Made by a program: the position numbers and the translations under genes. Below are positions 33,401 through 43,500 of a stretch of 64,000 nucleotides of DNA, piece after piece. The notes under the pieces were generated by a model. It saw nothing but the letters and a program-made list of their open reading frames with translations. It did not search any database and was not told the DNA's origin. The stretch comes from Chlorella sorokiniana (Eukaryota > Chlorophyta > Trebouxiophyceae > Chlorellales > Chlorellaceae). Positions within the stretch are counted from its first letter, which is position 1; each line of letters opens with the position of its first letter. The DNA is taken from assembly GCA_025917655.1 (NCBI GenBank), contig CP084620.1, forward strand, positions 1,054,001 to 1,118,000, in the 5' to 3' direction.

Positions 33401-35254
33401 AGGGCGAGGGCGAGGGCAGTGCCGGTCATGCATCTGCCAGCCCCTTGACCTCGCAACCACCCGCAGAGACACAAGAGCACAAAACCACCATGCACAGATC
33501 CCCCATCACCTCCTCAGTGACCACAGCAAACACGGCCGAACAGCCCACCCCCCAGCCCCACCCGAGGCCATGATGGCGGTGAGGGTGGCCTCATCCAGCA
33601 CCGCATCCGCCGGCAGCATGAACACCATGTCCAGCGGGGTCATGGCGTCCCGTGCCGTCTTGTGCGTCATGTCCAGCGCGCCCTTGATGATGCTCACCTC
33701 GTCTGCGGGGGAGGGTCGAGGGGAGAGGGAGTAGGGAGGGAGGGGATTGAGGGAGGTGTCCAACGCAAAGGCGGGGCAGAGGCAGCGGCCTGCCCGAAGA
33801 CAACCGTAGAGGGGGCAGGCGCGGGCAGGTCCATGCAAGTGTCCAGCTCGGTACCCTCCTGCTCTGCCCCGAGAACTCACCCGCCGACAGCTGGCCCCCA
33901 AATTCGAGGCCCTCCCGGTGAATGTCCACTAAAGCTTTGAGCTCGGCACGCCTGTGGTTTATGGGGGTTTATGGGGGTTTATGGGAGGGAGAAAGAAGTC
34001 GCACGGCCTCCCACCTATCATTCCTGCCTGATGCCACTTGCGCATCGCGCCCAAACGCAGCGGGTAGGGTGGGCACGCCGCCGCTCCGATGCCTCCCCAG
34101 CTGCGGCTGGCCGCCTGCTCTCCCAAGCAGCTCTTGCCACAGCCTGGCCAGCCCCCGCCTGCATGCGCCGCACCTGAAGAGCGCGGTGTGGCGGTGGCCC
34201 AGCACTTGATCCAGCACCCATCCGATGGGCATGGAGACGGGTGCGGTGAGCAGCATGAGCAGGCGCACAAAGGGGGCGCTGTACGCTCCAATCTGGAGGC
34301 CGTACCGCGAGCAGGCGGCCTGGGGGATGATCTCACCTGCGGGCGGAGGGGCGTGCGCATGGGGAGGTGGGCAAACAGCGGGCCAGGGCCGTAAGGCCAT
34401 CCAGAGAACGTACCAGCGAGAGGTTGTGGCTCGGGCAACGCTGTCAACACACCACACAGCCAACCGCATGCAGCGGCAGCCCGGTCAACATCCACCCTCC
34501 CCTCCCCTTCTTCCCTCCTCCAACACACATACGCACCCACCCAGCCCCCTCACCGAAAAAGAGCACCACAGTGACCGACAGCACCACCGCCGCCAGAGGG
34601 TTGGCCAGCCGGTCCAGCACCAGCGGCAGCGCCTCGGCAGCGCACGCGTTGCACACCAGCAGCGTCACCAGCAGCACGTGGGGCCGCCGCAGCACGGGCT
34701 GGATGCGCTGCGCCAGCCGCTTCTGGCGCTCGGTGCCGCTGCGGCGCAGGATCTGGCGGGCGATCGGGGAGGGAGGGGCAGAGCACTTTTGCGAGGGGGC
34801 GAGGGGCGGGGGGCGGGCGGGGGGGGGGACATGCACACCATGGGCATGCCTGCCTTTGCCACGCACTGCCGCCGCCTCCAGGGCACAGCAGCACCCACCT
34901 CTATGTCCACTTGATCCAGAGACATCAGGCCCAGCGTCAGCCCGCTCATCATCCTGCATCAACAAGGGCTCGGGGTCAGCACTGCAGGGCACAGGCACTG
35001 CTGCCGCGCACCGGTGCACAAACGGGGTGGTGCCTGCCGTTCATGCCCGCGTCTGCAGGCAACCGCCTCACCCGGCCATGGCCGTAAGGAATATGGCCAG
35101 CAGTATGTAGGGCACGAAGTCTTTTTATACTCGGGGTCCCAAGCAGCCGGCTGAAGGGGCTGCGGTAGGCAGGGGTCTGGGCCGGGAGACGGGCCGGGGC
35201 GGGCCCAGGCGCTTCAAGGCCCAGGTCGGGAGCGGTGCCAACGGCCTGAATCAT
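30493..35254 (-). CDS. CNNM/CorC-type metal transporter (DUF21 + CBS pair)
   Basis: The membrane DUF21 domain reads FVPYILLAIFLTAMAG, MMSGLTLGLMSLDQVDIE (the family's G-x-T-L-G-L-M-S-L motif), ILRRSGTERQKRLAQRIQPV, PHVLLVTLLVCNACAAEALP, SVTVVLFFGE and IIPQAACSRYGLQIGA. It is followed by RAELKALVDIHREG and a CBS module (ALDMTHKTARDAMTPLDMVF, HSRIPVHRPGDRRAILGIML, TPLYDMLKLFEMGRSHMAVL), then DFEPVGIITIEDVLEELLQA and EILDETDQFVDN. CNNM proteins move or sense Mg2+ at membranes. A long, poorly conserved Gly/Ala/Pro-rich tail ends MDLLEPLLIDSRRTSG ... SSTGS-stop. The ATG at 35254 is the likely start, but its frame does not run directly into FVPYILL: a short A run (35122-35126, T on plus) lies at the break. 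Confidence 0.9.
31882..31904 (+). repeat. (CA)n microsatellite in CNNM intron
   Basis: About eleven CA dinucleotides within an intron of the minus-strand CNNM gene. Confidence 0.8.
33957..33989 (+). repeat. TTTATGGGGG x3 repeat abutting a splice acceptor (G-quadruplex potential)
   Basis: Three adjacent copies of TTTATGGGGG (the last imperfect) followed by AGGG give four G tracts on the plus strand. On the gene's minus strand this is CCCCCATAAA repeated directly upstream of the CAG acceptor of the exon encoding RAELKALVDIHREG. Confidence 0.7.
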
Positions 35255-36182
35255 GCTGTGCCTGCAGGCCAGGCAACCCAGGGCAAGGACAAGTAATCAG
35301 CAGGGGGCAGGAGTGAAGCGTGTGGCGGCACCGGCAGCGGCGCCACCATGCAAGCTCGCAGGAGGTCCTTACGGAGGACTTGTCGTCAAAACTATGCAAT
35401 CAAGCAGTCAGAAGATTTTGAATGACGCCCGCGCTGCCCTGCAAGCTCACCTCCAAAATGCTTGTGCGTGCAAGCTGCCAAACAGCAGCAGTCTGGCGCT
35501 CATGGGCATCATTGCATCTAAATTCACTGATGTCAACGATCAAATGATACGCAAGGCGTCGTCTGCTTGAAGTCGGGGCTTACGCCATTTGTTGGTCTTC
35601 CGCACGGCAGTTAACCAGAACGCCGGCAATTTGGTGTTGCAAGTAGTCGAGTTCAGCGTGCGTGCCATTTACCACGGACGTTGCCCGTGAGCATCGCGAC
35701 GTCATGCTGTGCTGGATGCCGGATGCTGCCCGACATGCTGCCGCCGGTGCCGCAAGTGGTGCTGCACCCCGGCTGAACCCTGTTTGCCTTGACTTCCAGC
35801 GAAACAATCGAAAATATTGATTCCACTCACCACAAGAACGTTCAGTGGACAAATGGGAGCAGGAGAGCAGAGAATGGTGGGCCAGCCAAGCGCCGTGCAC
35901 GCGCTCGGCTTGGAAACGCAGCGTGAGGAGGGAGCATAGCAAGGTTGTGCCACAATGGCACAGAGCGGCAAAAACTAAATTCATAGGGCTTCCAAAAGGA
36001 ATAAGGTGAGGTGTTGGATATAGCATGGCCATGAGGATAGAGGGAAAGAATGCAGTTCAAAAGAGATGATGACGCCGTCGTTTCATGGGTACAGAGAACA
36101 AAAGACAGCAAGAAGGCGCCGACACGACTGCCACAGCAGCGCAAGCAGTCTCGTGCAGCGCTGGCAGAGCAGCTCATTGCCG
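35255..36182. other. intergenic, mostly without features
   Basis: Upstream of CNNM and downstream of the VTT gene (both minus strand). Apart from a small plus-strand reading frame at 35394-35570, nothing coding was recognised. The 35580-36180 part is AT-richer and probably includes the VTT gene's 3' UTR. Confidence 0.4.
35394..35570 (+). CDS. possible 58-aa small protein
   Basis: The ATG at 35394 opens MQSSSQKILNDARAALQAHL and ends DVNDQMIRKASSA-stop. The composition is balanced (mixed Ser, Asn, Lys, Asp, Met) rather than the Ala/Arg/Pro-rich look of chance frames in this GC-rich DNA, and codon use is less GC-biased. No homologue is recognised. It would be transcribed away from CNNM, whose start is only about 140 bases off, so it could equally be chance. 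Confidence 0.25.
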   Translation: MQSSSQKILNDARAALQAHLQNACACKLPNSSSLALMGIIASKFTDVNDQMIRKASSA

Positions 36183-37361
36183 TCAAGCCAGCTTTCCCGC
36201 CGCAGCTGTGGCACCTGCCTGCGCCGCGTGGCGTTGCTTGAGCAGCATCGGGGCAAGCGCCACCGCGCCCACCGCGGCACCCAGCGCCAGCAGCCGGCCG
36301 CTGTAGAGGTCGGTGAGGGAGGTGAGGTCCCCAGGTGGCTGCCCGCGTTGACGGCCACAAAGTTGTTGGGAAGGCAGCCCAGCAGCGTGCCTGCAAGGGA
36401 GGGCCAGCCCCAGCGATGGGCAATCAAAGGCAGCAAAGGCGCTCCGCGGCTGCCGCGGCTGCAGCAAAGCCTGCAGCAGTGCCGGGCACGGGGGTGCAGC
36501 GCATGCACAGCGCGCGCTGCCGCCGCTGCGGGGCTCACCCAGGGCGAAGGGCGCCAGCGGGACGCCCACGATGGGCGAGGCCACATTGATGAATGTGTTG
36601 GGCAGGATGGGGGTGACCCGCAGGAAGACGATGTAGTTGAGGAGCTGGAGGCGGCGGCGCCCACCTCCGCCGCAAACTTGTCCACGCGCTCGGGCCACAG
36701 GGCACGCGCCAGCGGCTGGCCCACCGCCCACGACAGGCAGTAGCAGGAGCAGGAGCCGGCGGTGGAGACGACGGCCACCAGGGCGGCACCCTTCCATGCC
36801 CCATACAGGCCGCCCGCCAGCAGGCTCAGCATGATGGTGCCCGGAATGGCAAAGGTCTGCATGAGCACGTAGGCAGCGCAGTAGCCGGCCAGCACGGCGC
36901 AGGGGGCGGCAGCGGCGTAGCGCTTCAGCACGTCGCGCTGTGCGGCCAGCTGGGGCAGGGTGCGTGGCGGAAACGCTCGCAAAGCGCAATATCCTCGTCC
37001 TGCAGCGCAGGATTGTAGGGACCGGTGAGCGCACCGGAATCGAAACGCAGCAGCAAGCGGGAACTGGGCGGCAAGGCGGCAGCAAGGCTGCAGGGCTCAG
37101 CAGCCTGCTGTCGGAATGGGCGCTCTTCGCACAACGTTAGTTAGCAAGCCTCATCGTTCAGTACAGGGGCTCTACCTGGAGAGGCGGCAAGGCCCTTTGT
37201 GCTATGACGGCTGCACTGCCCACACTTAGGAGCAGGATGCCTCCCAGCAGCAAGAGACTTCGTCGAGCCTTTAAAGTCTGCGAGCCTCGCTGCTTTTGGG
37301 CGCTTGCTCCGGCGAGTGCCGCACCGTTGGGCGCCCCTGCTGCAGGGTCACTCACGCTCAT
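36183..37361 (-). CDS. VTT/SNARE-associated domain membrane protein (TVP38/TMEM64/TMEM41 family)
   Basis: Exon 1 from the ATG at 37361 gives a polar N-terminus and one helix (RSLLLLGGILLLSVGSAAV), ending at a CAG|GTAGAG donor. The VTT domain follows: LPQLAAQRDVLKRYAAAAPC, VLAGYCAAYVLMQTFAIPGT (the family's F-x-I-P-G motif), LSLLAGGLYGAWKGAALVAV, CYCLSWAVGQPLARALWPER, VDKFAAE, then LLNYIVFLRVTPILPNTFIN (R-x-x-P-x-x-P-x-x-x-x-N), VASPIVGVPLAPFALG, and TLLGCLPNNFVAVNAGSHLG. It ends AAAGKLA-stop at 36183. TMEM41/VMP1-type members scramble phospholipids in the ER; TVP38/TMEM64 members act at Golgi or ER. The exact subfamily is not settled. One frame break lies at about 36650-36664 and another near the start of exon 2. 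It sits 170 bp downstream of the DHX29 stop on the same strand. Confidence 0.85.
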
Positions 37362-37506
37362 AGCTGCGGCTGAATATCACGGCTTAAATAGTAGACAAAC
37401 GCGCTACATCCTGCACAGAACCCCCGCGCTTCCTGATGCGGTCTTGCCAGCGCGGCGGCGTCTTGCCGCTGAGGCATGCTGCCCCCTTGCGGCGGCAGGA
37501 TGCATC

Positions 37507-37511
37507 TTACA
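37507..37511 (-). promoter_or_regulatory. TGTAA polyadenylation-type signal for the DHX29 gene
   Basis: On the minus strand TGTAA starts 21 bases past the DHX29 stop (37532-37534). Together with the downstream gene starting at 37361 it implies a very short 3' UTR. Confidence 0.35.
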
Positions 37512-37531
37512 GCGCCAGGGCGCCAAGCCGG

Positions 37532-40500
37532 TCAGCGCTGCCACCTCTGGGCGGCCTCCTCGGTGTTCAGCAGGTCCACGATGCTCTGGATGAGCGCACC
37601 GCCCGCGTCCTCCAGCCGCGCCGCCGGCTGGCGCACCTTGCGCTCCAGCAAGGCATCCAGGGCCTGGCGCAGGCGCTTGACCAGCACCGCTGTCTGCGCG
37701 GGGGCCCTGCAGCCAGGATCGCCACGCGGCAGCCTTTGGCCTTGGGGCTGGGCTGCAGCCGGAGGGCAAGCAGGCAGCAAGCGGCAGCACCCGCCTGGTG
37801 CTGCCGGGCGCCCGCGCAGCCGCACCTGATGCGCAGCCAGCCGTCCACCTGCACGTAGCTGCTGTCGTGCGCCACCGAAAGGGCGCCGCCGAAGAGCAGG
37901 ATGGCGGCGGGGCTCGCCACGGTGCAGTCGCGGATGAAGGTGCGGCTCGTGCGCACCTGCAGAGGGGGCAGGCGCGCGAAAAGAAACATCGGTGCTTGTG
38001 CGGCGGCATCAGCCACCACCCCTGCCGCCGCCAGCAAGCTCCTTCCAGGATCATCGAGGGAGCCGGCACGCAGGGCAGAACCCAGGAGGCAGCTGCTCCG
38101 GTACCTTCTCCAGGTAGACCAGGTACGGTCGCTGGTACTGCTGCGTCTCCAGCGGGTGGCAGATGGAGCTGGGGTGCACCGCCACCTCCCCGTCCCGTCG
38201 TGCCAGCCCGGCCGCTTGCCTGCGCCGCGCAACGCCGCAGGACTCAGTCAGCACAGTGCGATGGGCCTTGCGGCTACGAGCGCAGGCATGGCAGCCCGTG
38301 CTCAGTGCAGTTGGCGGGCAAAACAATTCGGGCTGCCTGGGCCATGATGGAGGAGGCCCCGCCTCCCGCCGCCCCACCCGGCGCCGCTTCGTCATCCATG
38401 ACCGCCACGTTGGGGTACAGCGCCGCCAGCAACACCGCCTTGACCACCGCTGCAGGGCAGGCAGACAGGCAAGCGACAGATTGTGAGTAGGCCCGCACAG
38501 GAGAGGGAGGCACTGCCCAGCGCCCGCGCAGTGCCCTGCCGTGCACAGAGGCCCGGGTCGGCGTGGCACTTCATTGCCCTGCTCCAGCTCGTGCACCCAC
38601 CCGGGTGTGCCGCGTAACGGTTGAACGCCGCCTTGCGCTCGTCCATCCAGGCGCGGCTGCCGCCCGACCGGGACCTGCAGCGGCGCGGCATGGGTCTCAG
38701 CAAGCGGTACAGTGCTGGGGCGACAGCTGCGGGCCGAGCAAGTGATGCAAGCATGCGCAGCGTGCAGCCAACGGCGCCCCTGCGCCGCCCTCACCCGCCA
38801 CAAAGCCGATGTCGGCCAGGAACGTGGCAAACTGCCAGCGCATGTCGGCCAGCATGTCCAGGGCCTGCTCAGACAGGAAGTGGCGGCGGGCGTAGTTGCG
38901 CGCGGCGCGGTGCCCCCCGCTGGCCCGCGCCGCCAGCCAGCCGTCCACCGCCGCCGCCATCAGCAGGTGGTCGCTCTGCTGCCCCGCAGCCAGGCTGCCG
39001 CTGGCGGGGGCCGCCAGCGCGGCCCGCGCGCTCGGCGGCGTCCTGCTGGGCCCCGCTGGCAAAGGGAGACTTGTAGCTGAGGCAGGCGGCGATGGTGAGG
39101 GCGGGGGCCAGGCAGCCCAGGGAGGCGCTCAGCAGCAGCAGCTTGCCGATGCGGGCGTCCACCGGCAGCGCGGCCAGGTGGTGCCCTGCGGCAAGAAGGG
39201 ACGACCGGGCGCAGGGTGAGGCAGGCAGGGACATGGCGTCAGCGGCGACAGGCCCCTGGAGGGTTGACGCCGCTCCGCCAGGCGCCTTGCCAGGGTGCAG
39301 GTGCATGCGCAGGCGGACCCAGACAGCCTCCCCGCCGTGCCAGCTCACCCAGCGGCGTCAGCTCCTCGGCCGCAGTCAGTGCGCCGACCTCCTGCAGCGT
39401 GCGGATGGCGCCCGCCACCGACTTGTCTGGCGGCGGCTGCGGCGACAAAGGGGGATAAAGGGGGTTGGGAGGAGGGGGGCAGCAGATTGCCCATCATTCA
39501 GGCATGCTGCTGCGAGGGCTGCTAGCTGCCACAGCGGTCACTCTACTGGCACAGGCGGGCGGCAGGCTGTGGCCCCCAGAGGCGCTGGACCTGCAGCACT
39601 TTGGCCAGGAAGGCGCCTGCCCTGCCCAGGCGCAACAGGTGGATCTGCGGAGCGGGGGGGGGGTAGCCCTCCGTCGCAAGAGTGCGCACGCAGCTTTGAC
39701 AGGCGGGAGGTAGGGTGCAGAGGCCAAAGTTGCCCATTCCTTCTAGATCCCCCGCCCCCGGCCTTCCTGCTGGCCAGCCTGCCCCTCACCTGCAGCACCA
39801 GCTCCTCCAGGGGCACCCGCACCATTTCAGGAGCCTGCAATCAGGGGGCAGGCGCGACTGGGTGGGCATGGGAGCGGCAGCTTCCTCCAGGGCGTAGCCA
39901 GCATGAGTGGCGAAGGCAGCTGGGCCGGCTCGGCTTCCCCCAACGCACCCATGCCGCACCTGATAGCGGCGCATGCGGTTCTCGCGGCTGCGCGTGTAGA
40001 GGCCGTAGCAGACGCCGGGACGCACGCGACCCGCACGCCCCCGCCGCTGCTTGGCTGCAAGCGTGGAGGCGGGGGGGGGGGGAAGCAGGGCTCGCACGTC
40101 AGCTGTGCCTGCGCAACCTCACTGGCGCCTAGCTTGCCCTTGATATTTCGCCGTCCGCACCCTATGACAGCAGAGGCGAGGAGAGCAATGGGGCGCGGCA
40201 GCGCATGCACCGGCCAGCACCCGCCCATCCCCGGCAGGCAGCGCCGGTGGCCGCCCACCCGAGGCCGCCGACACCCAGTCCTCCACCAGCAGGGACATGC
40301 CGCGGGACGCGTCGTACCGCCGCTCCTTCACCTTGCCTGCGGGGCGGCAGGATGAGTGGCGAGCAGGGGCAGAAGACGCGCGTGTCGTGCAGCGCAAAGG
40401 GTCGGTTGCATCTGCCCCTGCCTTGACTTGGAAGGGGGCCGCTGCTGTGCAGCTGCTCATGCAGTGAGTCCCGGGCTCCCACCGCAATCAGGCTGCGGTG

Positions 40501-43500
40501 CCTGCCTGCCAGCACCGCCCCTTTTGCAGCGTGCCCGCTGCTTGGCCGCCATTGCGAGCACCCCCACAGGCAGCGCCACATTGTTTTTGGTGGACGCAGT
40601 CGCACCCGCGTCCACCACGAACACCACGTCCTCAATCGTCAGGCTCGTCTCCGCAATGTTGGTGGCCAACACCACCTTGCGCACGCTGCGCGGCGGCACC
40701 CGGAACGCCTGCCGCTGCTCGCTGCAGGGGCACAGGCCGGGGGTGCTGGGTGCGTCAGGCTGGCGCGTGCATTGCACCGGGTCATCAAGGTCAGCATCAG
40801 CCAGCGACGGGACGCGAAGATGCAGCATCGGCGGAGGGCATGCGCCCGCCCAGCTCGGTCTTCACGTCGAGCAGGTGCTGCCACACTGCTGTCCCCTGGC
40901 GGCGCGCACCTTGGGGAGACTGTGGAGTGCAGGGGGATGACCCAATCGGCAGCGGCGCGGAAGCGGCGGGACGCGCACAGCCTGTCCCGCAGCTCCTGGA
41001 TCTCGCCCATGCCTGGCGGATGGGGGTGGGGGGGGCGTAGAGTCTAATGAAGGTGGGAGGACAGTCTGCTTGCGTGCGAGCAAGCGGGTGTTTAGCCCCG
41101 GATGGACGGCCGCCAGGCAGCGCAGGGAGAAGAGGAACCGCCAAAGCTCTCGTTGCCACCTTACCACCTAGTTGTCCCAGCCCCCTTTCCGCCCCCCGCC
41201 CCCGGTCCTCCCTCTCCCCTCCGCGTCCCCACCCGGCAGGAAGACCAGTATGGCTCCGGGCTGGTCTTGGTTGGCCTCATCGATGTGGGCCACCAGCAGC
41301 TCCAGCAGCTCGAAGTCCAGCCGGTCCTCGTCCAGCAGGGCCAGGCCGCGCAGCACAGAGGGGCTGCGGCAAGGGAGCGGAGGGGGCAGAGGGGAGCGCT
41401 GGGTTGCCAGTGGTGGCTGGGCTGAACAGGCGCAACTGTGGGCGGGGGTGACAAAGGAAGAGGGCAGGGTGGTATGAGGGAGCAGTGTGTGCTAAGCCAC
41501 GGCAGGTGCCAGGCCAGGAGGCGGGAGCGCCCTCCAGCCCCACCCCCACCTGTACCCAGCCAGCTCCTCCTCCTTGAAGTGCGGGTTGAGCGGCCCCACG
41601 TCTGCCAGCGCATCGCCCCACCCCGCCTGCACGGCCCGCAGGTTCTTGGCGCCCGCCGTCAGCGCCACGCGGCGCTGCGCGCGGCGGTCGTGCTGCGGGC
41701 GCAGCGCTGCGGGCGAGTCGGCATCCAGGATGTAGCCTGGCGGGGTGCGGGAGGAAGGGGGCGGAAAGAGCGTGGGCACCTGGGTGTTTGGTGGGCTTCA
41801 AGAGCTGCTGGCGGCGCAGATGGCCCGCATACGCAGCACGCTGCCGCGGGCCACTCGCTCACTGCTGCCCTCACCCTCCCAGCCCGGCCCACACCGCTGC
41901 TTACTGCCCCCGCGCACCCGTCTCCTCATAGCAGTCCTCCAGGAACCTCTGCTCAACAGGGAACGTGCGGCCCTGCGAGAAGGAAGGTGAAAGCCGGTGG
42001 TGGCAGCCGCGCCATGGCGCGGGCCCGCAAGCTGCTGCCTGAGGGCTGGCAAGCGGGGCCGCCGCCCCCTGCCGCCGCAGCGCAACACACCCTCCCAACC
42101 CGTGTCGCCCTGCCCTGCGCCCCCCCCGCCGCCCCCTCCCCCCCCCCCACACACCGGAGACACAAACACACACACACACGTAGCCCCCTCACCTGGGCAT
42201 GCAGCACGGGGCAGGCGCCAAAGTAGGCAGCGAAGAGGTCGGAGTCGAGGGTGGCGGACATGAGGACCACCTTGAGGGGGCGGGCCGCGGCGCGGCGCAC
42301 CCCACCAGGTCCCGCAGCAGCGCCATCAGGAAGTCGCCTGGAAGTCGTGGGGTTGCGCATTGGAGGGGGAGAGAGGAGACAGCTTCGTCAGTCTTGGGAG
42401 GCGGGGGCGGGATCCGGGCAGCCATGGCAGGCTGCGCGGGGCAGCCTGGCCGTAGCAAGGCTCCCCCCGCCCTCCACGCGCGCCCGCCCACCCCACCCCA
42501 CCCACCCTGCAGCGTGCGCTCGTGCACCTCATCCACCAGCACGTGGCTGACGCCCAGCAGGGCGGGGTCGCCCGGCCAGGCGGCGCAGCAGGATGCCGGT
42601 GGTGCAGAAGAGCAGGCGCGTGTCGGCGCTGGTGGCGGCGTCCAGCCGCACGTGGTAGCCCACCTGAGTGAGGGGGTGGGTGGGTGGGCGGTGAGGCTGT
42701 GGGAAGGGGGCAATCGTGGAGAACGCACGTGCGCCCACACAACGCAGCGCAGCACGACGGCCGCAGCCAGGGACCAGGCCAGAGAAGCCAGCTGTCCTGC
42801 ATGGCAAGAACGTTACTGCCGGCCAGCAGCTTCCCAGGCTGAGCGGCCCCACCTTGCAGCCTGGCTGCCCCGGCGCCGCCTCGCCGCGCTCAGCCGCCAC
42901 GCGCTCGGCCACCGACATGGCGGCAATGCGGCGGGGCTGGGTGCAGACGATGGAGCAGGCGGCGCCGGCGCCAGCCTCTACCGCCGCCTCAAGAATGTAC
43001 TGCGGTACCTGCAGGCATGCGGCGGTACAGGGAGACACAGCATCGTGTCGGCAGCTCTGCCACGGGGCGGCGCATGCAAATTACGCGGCAAGGTAGCAGC
43101 ACGGAGGCATCGCCTGGCGCTGCAAGCCCCTGTGCAGGCGGGCAGGCCGCCAGAGCGCAACGGCGGCGCGCCTGCGTCGTTTTGCCGCTGCCCGTCTCGC
43201 CGCTGACCACCACCACGTCGTGCGCGCTGAGCGCTGCGTCCAGCGCCGCCCGGATCTCCGTCACTGGCAGCCTGCACCCACGTCAGGACGAACAGAAGAT
43301 GCCTGTGTATCGTGATGTAAACCCGTTCAGAAGCAGGGTGCCCCCTGCCACCACCACAATCACACACACCAGCCCCAGCTGCAGGATCTCCTCAGTGTGC
43401 GGGGAGGGCGGCAGCGGCGGCACGCCCGCTCACTTGGCCCGGTCAGCCAGCCAGCGCCGCCCTCCTCCGACCCCCGCCATGCGCGCTGCTCCTCCGCCAA

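Noticed and set aside
37015-37050. TTCGATTCCGG-like sequence on the minus strand, suggestive of a tRNA T-loop
   Set aside because: The flanks do not pair into a T-stem and no acceptor or anticodon arm exists; the stretch lies in the VTT gene region.
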